Assembly (NCBI GenBank): GCA_016840855.1 | Contig: JAEORO010000134.1 | Location: forward strand, 1 to 43,661 | Origin: Candidatus Thorarchaeota archaeon | GTDB lineage: Archaea > Asgardarchaeota > Thorarchaeia > Thorarchaeales > Thorarchaeaceae | Direction of reading: 5' to 3' | DNA length: 43,661 bases | Shown: in pieces, positions 1 to 7,196 of the stretch | Numbering within the stretch: position 1 is the first letter of the stretch | Layout of the letters: the number at the start of each line of letters is the position of its first letter | The notes under the pieces: model-generated | What the model was told of the DNA's origin: nothing | The model's input: the letters and a program-made list of their open reading frames with translations, nothing else | The model's database searches: none | Translations under genes and position numbers: made by a program

Positions 1-415
1 CTGTTTCAGCTCCAACTGCAATCTTACTTCCGAAGAAGACAAACACAAAGAGGAAAATATATGCAATCACAACCATAGTCCCCATATCAAACAAGTAACC
101 TTGTGTGACTGCATCGATGCCAGTTAGGAGTCCATATGTAAGTAGAGTTCCAAGAGCGTGTATGTAAACAAGCATGTTAGATATCAGTTTGTCATCGGGA
201 TGTACAAACCCAGTCATTTCTGTAAAAGTGTTGATTATACTAATAATCAGTACAACCCCTAATACAATAATGGCTCCAATCCATATGTAAAACGGATAGA
301 GTAATTGTTCAGGAGTTGCAGACAATGAATCAAGTAGGTATTTCAGCCCGATGGTAACACCAAGCAGAGTAAGTCCAATTCCAGAAAGGAAGTTACCAAT
401 TGTCGTAACTCTCAT
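1..415 (-). CDS. Multi-pass membrane protein, C-terminus cut by window edge
   Basis: Reading the minus strand from an ATG at 415 gives 138 codons without a stop, running off the left edge. I do not recognise the family. About four hydrophobic stretches are visible: near residues 5-25, 40-62, 80-97 and 110-128. The loop between the second and third carries Asp, His and Lys residues. A GGGAGAG Shine-Dalgarno-like element lies about 7 nt before the ATG, which supports this start. It points the same way as the MFS transporter gene upstream, with an 89-nt gap. Function is unknown; it is probably a small integral membrane protein. Confidence 0.6.
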   Translation of the reverse strand, partial: MRVTTIGNFLSGIGLTLLGVTIGLKYLLDSLSATPEQLLYPFYIWIGAIIVLGVVLIISIINTFTEMTGFVHPDDKLISNMLVYIHALGTLLTYGLLTGIDAVTQGYLFDMGTMVVIAYIFLFVFVFFGSKIAVGAET

Positions 416-504
416 ATTCGACTCTCCCTAATCAGAGTATTTGAAGGCTTTCTAGGTCTAGTTTCTATTAACTCTTTGCTATCTTTGATTAGCATAACCT
501 GTGT

Positions 505-1716
505 TTATTCTTCTATCAAAACAACGGGTGCTGCTTCTTTAAGGAAATAGGTTCCAATGCACGCAATAGCAATCAGAATCGCAACAAGTGCACCTAGACC
601 GGGAAATAGCCCTCCTATCGAGTATGCATATTCCCCTGCAAGAGGCCCTATTATCATCCCTGAGCCAAAGAAAATACTGTACACTCCCATAGTACTTCCA
701 CGGGCTTCTTCAGATGAAATATCGGTGAGGTATGCCATTGCAGCTGGAGGAAATGCTCCTGCGATGAATCCAAGTGCTGGTAATACTGGCCATATTGCCC
801 ACACCAATTCAAAACTATCTGCGTTTGCTACGAGCAGATATGCAAGAGCGCCAAAACCAATTAAACCAACTACAATGAATGGTCTTCTCTTCATCAAATA
901 ATCAGACAAATGCCCCATTGCGACGATACCAAGAAACAATGATCCTCCAAGCATACCAAAGAGAATTAACATGTCGGGTGCACTGAGTGAAAAATAGACC
1001 TCTATGATATGCTTTGCCTTTGAAATTACTAGACCATATAGAGAAATTATTGGGACGTAAACCGGCAGCATCAATTGTATTCTCCGATCACTTGCAACCT
1101 GCTTCAAGAGCGCGAGCATACTCGCTTCAGTATGTACAACAGTACGAGTTTCCTTGATCAAAATAATAGTAATAACTCCACCAATGAAACAAGCACCAGC
1201 TGCAGCAAAAAGAAGGATATTGGGTGCCCATCCAAATTCTAATAGTAGGATGCCAAGCCCAAAGCCTCCAGCAAGACCCATGAGCGTACTGAGATCGTAA
1301 TATCCCATCAATCTGGCTCTATTCGTTTCTGTTGAACAGTCTGCAATCATTGAAAGAGTTGTAGTTACTTGAGATGCTGCACCCAATCCAAAAAGTGCTG
1401 CAAGAACATATGCGAGGAATTCAAAAGTTGCAACTCCGAAAAGAAGTGCAGCAATGCCTGTCATGAAAAGACTAGCTATGAAAATTGGTTTTCTCCCAAC
1501 TTTATCGCTATATGAACCAAAGAATGAAACCGAACTTAACTCTGCAACTGGATAGATGGCAAGAACTACTGCAACTCCCCAACCAACCAGAGCTCCCCCC
1601 ATATATGCACTACTTGAAATTACAGCAATTGTAACATAGAAGGAAGCACGCATTATCAATGTCACAAGATACAACATCATTAGGGTCAGGAAATGACCTG
1701 ATTTTCTAAGTCCCAT
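505..1716 (-). CDS. Major facilitator superfamily (MFS) transporter
   Basis: A 403-residue protein with about 12 hydrophobic segments, the usual MFS size. The loop between helices 2 and 3 has the MFS motif A pattern G67-x3-D71-x2-G74-R75-K76. A weaker copy, GHLSD...KRR, lies near residue 267 in the second half, as expected for the internal duplication of the family. MFS proteins move small solutes by proton-coupled or facilitated transport; the general look is of the drug-efflux type, but the substrate cannot be read from the sequence. The ATG at 1716 is preceded by GGAG with 9 nt spacing. The gene reads away from the 120-residue gene at 1793, so the 76-bp gap holds both starts. Confidence 0.9.
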   Translation of the reverse strand: MGLRKSGHFLTLMMLYLVTLIMRASFYVTIAVISSSAYMGGALVGWGVAVVLAIYPVAELSSVSFFGSYSDKVGRKPIFIASLFMTGIAALLFGVATFEFLAYVLAALFGLGAASQVTTTLSMIADCSTETNRARLMGYYDLSTLMGLAGGFGLGILLLEFGWAPNILLFAAAGACFIGGVITIILIKETRTVVHTEASMLALLKQVASDRRIQLMLPVYVPIISLYGLVISKAKHIIEVYFSLSAPDMLILFGMLGGSLFLGIVAMGHLSDYLMKRRPFIVVGLIGFGALAYLLVANADSFELVWAIWPVLPALGFIAGAFPPAAMAYLTDISSEEARGSTMGVYSIFFGSGMIIGPLAGEYAYSIGGLFPGLGALVAILIAIACIGTYFLKEAAPVVLIEE

Positions 1717-1760
1717 TCTTTTGGTCTCCGTGTAATGTGCATCTGGCCCATGCGTTAGCG

Positions 1761-1768
1761 TTTATAAG
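1761..1768 (+). promoter_or_regulatory. TATA box for the 120-residue protein gene
   Basis: TTTATAAG, 32 nt before the ATG at 1793. With archaeal initiation about 25 nt downstream, the transcript would start within a few bases of the ATG, giving a leaderless or nearly leaderless mRNA. Confidence 0.6.
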
Positions 1769-1792
1769 CTTGGTAGGTCCAAGAATTGAAGT

Positions 1793-2155
1793 ATGGCAGG
1801 CAGTAGGATTCCAGGGGACATTGGTTCAACAGATTATATCTATCTATCACTCTATCGACTCCGAGTCTTGGACGATGACGACAAGAAGAAATGGTTCAAA
1901 TCATGGCGAGATATAAAGAGCAAAATGCCAAAAGGAATGAGGATTGTAACTGAAGCAACAAGCGCCTTTGGAACTGAATACACTGGCTTCACAGTCTATG
2001 AGGGGCCTCTTGATAAATTCCAAGAGCTTGCAGATATGATTGAAGAGTACTCACAAGGATTTGTCGAAAAGATTCTAACAATTATTGGAACAAAGGGGCT
2101 TTCACTTCCTACCGCTGAGTTCCAGAAGATTATCGAAGAACGTCCGGTAGATTGA
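1793..2155 (+). CDS. Conserved-looking small soluble protein, unknown function
   Basis: A 120-residue soluble protein without signal peptide or membrane segment. I do not recognise the family. The order of predicted elements (strand near residues 14-22, helix 28-42, strand 48-54, strand 62-70, helix 73-86, strand near 90-97) looks like a ferredoxin-like dimeric alpha/beta fold; this is inference by eye. A TATA box 32 nt upstream supports the ATG at 1793. The SLC13-type transporter gene starts 13 nt downstream, so the two are probably co-transcribed. The protein may therefore be linked to transport or its regulation, but nothing in the sequence proves this. Confidence 0.75.
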   Translation: MAGSRIPGDIGSTDYIYLSLYRLRVLDDDDKKKWFKSWRDIKSKMPKGMRIVTEATSAFGTEYTGFTVYEGPLDKFQELADMIEEYSQGFVEKILTIIGTKGLSLPTAEFQKIIEERPVD

Positions 2156-2168
2156 GAGGGTCGTCAGG

Positions 2169-3932
2169 GTGCAGTACAAATTCTCACGGAAGACTGCTGT
2201 CATTCTTTTCATTGCTATCGTAGCAGGTTATGCGATGTATAACCTCGCCCCCACTGAGATTGAACCAGGACTGTACCGCCTTGAAATACAGATTCACTCT
2301 GAGGGTATTGACACTTCTCAATTCTATAATGTGTCCTTTGTAAATGAAGTTACAGATGGAAGTAGCACTCACTTGCTCATTGGAACCTCAACTAATGTTA
2401 CTGTGACAATCCCGCATAATGTTGTGATATCTTCAGATAATCAGCTCAGAATAATTCTTGATGCGAGCGGAACTGCGTTATCAGCGAGCAATATTGTTGC
2501 TTTCCTCACAGATGAGAGTGGTTTTAATCTCACTCTTCGTCCCAGTAAGCAATCAGGACAGACATTCATTATCGAGTATCAACCATTGGTTAACTCAAAT
2601 GCTGCGGTAATGATACTCACAGTCGTTGCTATTCTATGGTTCACTGAAGGAATCAGTCTTGTGGCAACATCTCTACTAATTCCAATCTTGATAGTTCTGG
2701 CTGATATCCGAACACCTAATGCTGCATTAGCTCCATTCTTTGATCCTGCAGTAGCTTTGATACTTGGCGGATTTCTAATAGGTAGAGCATTGGACAAGTA
2801 TGAGCTTGACAAGAGACTTGCTCTTCTCATACTATCTAGGAGTGCTGGATCTGGCTCTAGCCTCATTCTTGCTGTAATGGGAATAACAGCTTTTCTTTCA
2901 ATGTGGATTAGTAACACAGCATCCGCAGCTATTATGATTCCAATTGCTCTAGCTATGATTAGTCGCATCAAAAGCACAGACACAAGAGATCGATATGGGA
3001 AAGCACTTGTATTAGGTGTAGCTTATTCTGCGACATTGGGTGGAGTGGCAAGTCTCGTTGGTTCTCCCCCAAATCCTTTGGCAGCCACATACATCAATTC
3101 ATTTCTTGGAATCCAGTTTACCTTTATGAGTTGGTTACCCTTTGGACTTCCAGTTGTTTTGATAATGCTGCCTTTAATTTGGCAATGGATTATGTTTCGA
3201 TTTAAACTCCCGAAGAGCATTGAAGAGATGAATGAACTGAAAGAGATCTCGTTCAAGGAATATCTCAAACTTGGTCCCATGCCAGTAGAACAAAAATTAG
3301 TTGTCATAGTTTTTATCTCAACCATAGCATTGTGGTTTACAGAGAAACTTCCAGACTTTATAGCGACTGCAATAGGTTGGCCAGGGCATGGAATATCAAG
3401 TTCAATCGTTGCGTTGATGGGTGGCTTATCGTTGTTAATTCTTCGCCTCCTCGACGAAAAGGATGTGTCTTCAGGTATAAATTGGTCATCGCTAATGATT
3501 CTAGGTGGCGGTATTGCACTTGGAGGAGCTATGATTGATACAGGACTTTCTACATTCATTGCTCATCAGATGGTTGGCTTAGGTGTACTCCCATCATTTC
3601 TTGTGATAGTGATAATTGGTACTATTGCAGTACTCGTGACAATGGTGGCATCGAATACAGGCGCTGCTGTAATCTTGATACCAATAGCGATACCTCTAGC
3701 CACAGGCCTTGGCATTGATCCACTCCTAATTGTGATGGTGATTGCCATTGCTGTTTCGATGGACTTTGCGTTACCAACAGGGACTCCACCATCAACCATA
3801 GCCTACAGCACTGGGAAGCTAGAGCTGCGTGAAATGGTGACTACAGGACTAGTTGTGGACCTAATTGCAATTACTGTTGTCACTATTATCGCAGTATGGT
3901 TGTGGAGTTTCCTAGGTTTCATTGTAATCTGA
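2169..3932 (+). CDS. SLC13/DASS-type divalent anion:Na+ symporter with N-terminal ectodomain
   Basis: A 587-residue membrane protein. It carries the two SNT motifs typical of the divalent anion:Na+ symporter family: S248-N249-T250 followed by small residues and IPIA, and S495-N496-T497 followed by GAAV and IPIA. In the family these re-entrant hairpins bind Na+ and the carboxylate or sulfate substrate. Unusually, the protein starts with one membrane segment (about residues 9-26), then about 115 mostly beta-type residues before the transporter core begins near residue 142. This extra part has three N-x-S/T sequons, consistent with an outside location. The start is GTG at 2169 with a GAGAGGG element just upstream. 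The exact substrate (di- or tricarboxylate, sulfate) is not known. Confidence 0.88.
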   Translation: MQYKFSRKTAVILFIAIVAGYAMYNLAPTEIEPGLYRLEIQIHSEGIDTSQFYNVSFVNEVTDGSSTHLLIGTSTNVTVTIPHNVVISSDNQLRIILDASGTALSASNIVAFLTDESGFNLTLRPSKQSGQTFIIEYQPLVNSNAAVMILTVVAILWFTEGISLVATSLLIPILIVLADIRTPNAALAPFFDPAVALILGGFLIGRALDKYELDKRLALLILSRSAGSGSSLILAVMGITAFLSMWISNTASAAIMIPIALAMISRIKSTDTRDRYGKALVLGVAYSATLGGVASLVGSPPNPLAATYINSFLGIQFTFMSWLPFGLPVVLIMLPLIWQWIMFRFKLPKSIEEMNELKEISFKEYLKLGPMPVEQKLVVIVFISTIALWFTEKLPDFIATAIGWPGHGISSSIVALMGGLSLLILRLLDEKDVSSGINWSSLMILGGGIALGGAMIDTGLSTFIAHQMVGLGVLPSFLVIVIIGTIAVLVTMVASNTGAAVILIPIAIPLATGLGIDPLLIVMVIAIAVSMDFALPTGTPPSTIAYSTGKLELREMVTTGLVVDLIAITVVTIIAVWLWSFLGFIVI

Positions 3933-3965
3933 AATCTCTAGTGCATCTTTGGAATTCACGAAGGG

Positions 3966-3972
3966 TTTAAAT
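3966..3972 (+). promoter_or_regulatory. TATA box for the 256-residue protein gene
   Basis: TTTAAAT, 43 nt before the ATG at 4009. An AAGGTGG ribosome-binding sequence lies between the expected transcription start near 3992 and the ATG. Confidence 0.5.
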
Positions 3973-4008
3973 CACTCCAAAGAAGGAACCTGATTAAGGT
4001 GGCAAGAC

Positions 4009-4779
4009 ATGAGCTGGGTCGCAAAAATAATCAATGGAACTCCAGATGAATTCACACATGCAAAATTGGTCAAGTATGGAATTGGCTCTCACCCCGGTCC
4101 TAGAACCAAGCTCACCCTGAGTAAAGCTAGCATCAAATTCAAGGCTGACTTAGACCAAGAGAAAGATATTCTTCGCGGGTACGTCTTAGGTGCACCTTCT
4201 GGAACTCATAAGGTTAAGGGAACAATCATCACATATAGTGATCGTACGAATGAATTTAGTCAATTGAACATGCCCATTTCATGGTCGAAATCAAAAGGCA
4301 AAGGAGCTCCTGTCTTTAAAGCAAAGGTTGATGAAGTAGCTCCAATTGAGGATATTAGAGCTTTATTTGATGTTGATGATCCAACAACATTCTACCTTCT
4401 ATCAATAAATCCACGAGATGGATCTAAGCCTTGGAAAATTACTACGAAAACTTCTTTCCCGAAGGGAGGTCCTGCTGAAGAGGATGGGGAGTCTGATGAA
4501 AAGGACCCTGTCTTCACAAAAGGTGCTTTGGGTAATACTCCTGAGGTGTTTGATTATATTCTAAAGACGTTCCTTCCGGATTTGAAAGACAAGGTAAGTT
4601 CCAAAACAAAGAATATCACCATCAGAAATAATGTTGAAATCAAAGACATTGAGATTCCTAGTGATTCATCTCTTAGCTTCTCAGAGAAGCGTCGACTTGC
4701 TAAGAAACGAGGCAAGCTAATTCGGAATATTACTATCGATGGAAAGGACCACACCACAGAGTATGATTTCCTTGTGTAA
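4009..4779 (+). CDS. Hypothetical soluble protein, 256 residues
   Basis: No family recognised. The first 145 residues look beta-rich. A charged, acidic linker around residues 150-168 (GPAEEDGESDEKDP) is followed by a helical and strongly basic C-terminal part (around 195-240) with many Lys and Arg residues, including KRRLAKKRGK near 227-236. That basic segment could bind nucleic acid, but this is only a guess from charge. No signal peptide or membrane segment is present. The ATG has an AAGGTGG Shine-Dalgarno sequence and an upstream TATA box, so the gene has its own promoter and looks real. Confidence 0.75.
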   Translation: MSWVAKIINGTPDEFTHAKLVKYGIGSHPGPRTKLTLSKASIKFKADLDQEKDILRGYVLGAPSGTHKVKGTIITYSDRTNEFSQLNMPISWSKSKGKGAPVFKAKVDEVAPIEDIRALFDVDDPTTFYLLSINPRDGSKPWKITTKTSFPKGGPAEEDGESDEKDPVFTKGALGNTPEVFDYILKTFLPDLKDKVSSKTKNITIRNNVEIKDIEIPSDSSLSFSEKRRLAKKRGKLIRNITIDGKDHTTEYDFLV

Positions 4780-4795
4780 TTACAACACCGTGACG

Positions 4796-4802
4796 TTTAA
4801 AT
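4796..4802 (+). promoter_or_regulatory. TATA box that decides the start of the next small gene
   Basis: TTTAAAT. Transcription would begin near 4822-4826, downstream of an in-frame ATG at 4812 but upstream of the ATG at 4848, so it favours the later start. Confidence 0.4.
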
Positions 4803-4847
4803 TCGAAACGAATGGCGACCCTATTACAGAAAGAAGAGGCGATATGT

Positions 4848-5048
4848 ATGCTCCAAGGATTTGAAGGATATTATTTTCCAATCTCACTTGTATTCATTTT
4901 TCTAGGCCTTTTTGCAGCGGCTTGGCTAATCATTCACATTGAGCATGGTCGTCACTTCTCGAGATTTAAGGTGATTTCAGCATTATTTCTTGCATCAATT
5001 TTGATAGGTTTTGGAATTCATTTCATACTACTTTCTGTTGGATTATAA
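4848..5048 (+). CDS. Small membrane protein with two transmembrane segments
   Basis: A 66-residue protein with two hydrophobic helices, at about residues 10-29 and 43-64, and a short His-, Arg-rich loop between them. No family recognised. An in-frame ATG at 4812 would add 12 residues, but the TATA box at 4796-4802 is too close to it. The ATG at 4848 has GAAGAGGCG at a usual ribosome-binding distance, so I chose the later start; the earlier one remains possible. The gene stands alone between the 256-residue protein and the unknown gene at 5182. Confidence 0.55.
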   Translation: MLQGFEGYYFPISLVFIFLGLFAAAWLIIHIEHGRHFSRFKVISALFLASILIGFGIHFILLSVGL

Positions 5049-5181
5049 GAACATCAACACTATTTCCTCAGCATCCTAGTAAACGCCTATTATGAACGAA
5101 ATACCATTATTTAGACACTTTGAGAACTAGTTTTGCTGCCCATAGTGGATAGCGTATTTTGAGTCTAAGAGGAATCTCGCC

Positions 5182-6369
5182 GTGTTACTTGAGCCCGATA
5201 TTCAGAAGCTAGCCGTAGAGAGCCGCCAGAGGCTAGTTCAAGAATTCGCAGATAAATATGCAAACCTCAGAGAGCGAGTTAAACGAGTACCTGAAGCTGA
5301 TGCAAATAAGATTGCAGAGAAACTATGTTGCCCTTTAGAGATTGCTATGATTGCGTATCTGATAAACATGGATGGTATCATGGGAGTTAAACAAGCTGTT
5401 GGACTTCTCAGTGCTGAGCTTCAAAGAAGGGCTAAGGTTGGTGATGGGGTTCCCAATCTACCTGGGAATATCATGGAGTTTGCTCTTGCTGAAGGTAAAT
5501 GGATATCACATATCTATGGAAGTTTTGTGAGGCAGCTCGAAATATCTGTTCGTGGGTTAGCGAATCTAGAAGAGGGAATTGATGGCGCTTCAATTGAAGT
5601 TGAAAAGGCTCTTTCAATCATAGCTGCTAGGACAAAGATGTCTGAAACAATGATTGCCCCAGTCATTGAAGAATGGCAAAAAGAACATCCAAAAGCTACA
5701 AGCAAAGATGCACTCATTTCTTTTGGTCAAGGAATAACAAAGTGGAATGTAAGTACGCTAAATGGTAAATTTCTACATGTTCAACGAAGGACACAAGCAT
5801 TATTTCGAGTATTGCGGGAAAGTTTACTCACTGCATCAGACTCCTTTACACTGGATGCAGCTATCAATCGTATAGACAGTCTCATAGAAGAACTTGGAAG
5901 TCCTTTTGAAGAAATGCCACTAAGAGCAGTTTCTCATTTCGTACTTCATATTGCACCTCGACAAGCCACTGGTAAAGGAGATAGGTCTCCATATGTTTCT
6001 GTAGGAGTCACATCCACCAGAGGAAACAAAGCCGAGCCTGATCTTAATTCTCCGTTTGATTTCCTTGAACGAGATGTTAAACTAGCAAAAAGGCGTTGGG
6101 GTGAAGAGCGAGAAGAATATCTGAAGGAAAAAATTGCGCGCGTGTTGCGTGTCTTAAAATATCAAGATAACACTCATGCAGAGAGTGTAGAACAGTGTTT
6201 GACAGAGATTGTTGAAAGGCTTAAGATTGAAAGTTCTCAATTAGATACGATTATTGAGGATTCCAAAGCTACTCTTACTAACGCGCCTGAGGCTGAGAGA
6301 GACATAATATCAGTGAGAATTATTTTCAATTTCGTTAATTCAAATATTTATGGAGCAGAATTGGCATGA
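5182..6369 (+). CDS. Unknown mainly helical protein, first gene of a three-gene unit
   Basis: A 395-residue protein of no family I recognise. It looks almost wholly alpha-helical, with amphipathic helices rich in Glu, Lys and Arg (for example residues 1-45 and 305-365), one Cys-Cys pair near residue 49-50, and a more hydrophobic stretch near 52-75. No signal peptide or clear membrane span. The start is GTG, with AGAGGAATC about 8 nt upstream. Its stop overlaps the next gene's start by 4 bp (ATGA), so the two are translationally coupled and probably work together. A helicase follows. Whether the pair acts with the helicase cannot be told from sequence alone. Confidence 0.8.
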   Translation: MLLEPDIQKLAVESRQRLVQEFADKYANLRERVKRVPEADANKIAEKLCCPLEIAMIAYLINMDGIMGVKQAVGLLSAELQRRAKVGDGVPNLPGNIMEFALAEGKWISHIYGSFVRQLEISVRGLANLEEGIDGASIEVEKALSIIAARTKMSETMIAPVIEEWQKEHPKATSKDALISFGQGITKWNVSTLNGKFLHVQRRTQALFRVLRESLLTASDSFTLDAAINRIDSLIEELGSPFEEMPLRAVSHFVLHIAPRQATGKGDRSPYVSVGVTSTRGNKAEPDLNSPFDFLERDVKLAKRRWGEEREEYLKEKIARVLRVLKYQDNTHAESVEQCLTEIVERLKIESSQLDTIIEDSKATLTNAPEAERDIISVRIIFNFVNSNIYGAELA

Positions 6370-7142
6370 GCCACGTCCATACTCCACTCTTTTGGTTGAT
6401 AGATGTTGAGAGCTATGATTTTCAAGTCGGCGCTTTCAAAGATGCTGATTTGAAAGGGAAAGCATTAATTCTATCAAATCAGTTATGGTCTATTATTCGC
6501 GGAACTCTTGTTTATTCTATTCTGATAGGTCCTGGAATTTTCAAAGGTGTAGCTACAAGAGGAAAAATACAGATCGATGTCTTAGAGTATCTTTCTGCTT
6601 TGATCTTTGATCCTACACTGTTACGCCTTGACGAACCACTTCCTCAAGTTGACATCGTAAATCCAGAGGTCATTGACCCTCTAAGTGCTCGGAAGCAGGA
6701 AGAGATTATCACCGTTATCCGAAATCTGGTAGTCGAGAAGGGGAATATCTTAGCTGCTGACACTTTGGCAACTGTTCAGATGAAAGCTAATGTTCCACAG
6801 ACTGCTCATTATGAGGAGATTTTCAAGCGAATCAATGTTTCACATGTATCTGGACTACAGAGAGCCAAATTTATCCTTGCAGGTACTAATGGTCCTTTAT
6901 ACAAACCCTTTGTTGAATACTACAATGAACGCAAATTTTGGAGTCGCGAAAAAACTAAGGTCATGGCAGCTCCTTTCTTTAAGTTTAGTAGCTTTGTTGA
7001 TATTGATGTCATGTCTGATTGGATGATTGTTGAGAAAGCAGGAGCGGACTCCAAGACTGGAATGGAAGCTATTGGTGAAGAGTTTGAAAGGACGCTCTCT
7101 ATTGTAGAGTCGCAGAGTGAGTCCTTCATCTTTGAACTATGA
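6366..7142 (+). CDS. Unknown protein coupled to the upstream helical protein
   Basis: A 258-residue protein of unknown family. The N-terminal 95 residues are beta/hydrophobic, with LFWLIDVESYDF near residues 8-19; the middle (about 110-150) is helical; the C-terminal third has the segment AAPFFKFSSFVDIDVMSDW. The early acidic residues D13 and E15 and later D210, D212 and D216 could form a metal site, but there is no matching family known to me, so this is speculation. The start codon overlaps the previous stop (ATGA). The helicase gene starts 54 nt downstream. No membrane segment or signal peptide is evident. Confidence 0.78.
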   Translation: MSHVHTPLFWLIDVESYDFQVGAFKDADLKGKALILSNQLWSIIRGTLVYSILIGPGIFKGVATRGKIQIDVLEYLSALIFDPTLLRLDEPLPQVDIVNPEVIDPLSARKQEEIITVIRNLVVEKGNILAADTLATVQMKANVPQTAHYEEIFKRINVSHVSGLQRAKFILAGTNGPLYKPFVEYYNERKFWSREKTKVMAAPFFKFSSFVDIDVMSDWMIVEKAGADSKTGMEAIGEEFERTLSIVESQSESFIFEL

Positions 7143-7196
7143 TACAACCACAACAGTCATTGGTATAATGTTATGCCGAAAGTATGAGGTTTCTAG

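Noticed and set aside
557..901. Open frame of 114 codons on the plus strand inside the MFS gene
   Set aside because: Antisense shadow of a clear transporter gene; composition rich in Pro, Ser and Arg and no start signals.
4812..4847. Upstream ATG for the small two-helix membrane protein
   Set aside because: Too close to the TATA box and without a ribosome-binding site; kept as an alternative only.
5182..7142. Idea that the unknown pair is a HerA-NurA-like or toxin-antitoxin module
   Set aside because: No P-loop, NurA nuclease motif or typical toxin pattern is visible, and both proteins are larger than usual toxin-antitoxin pairs.
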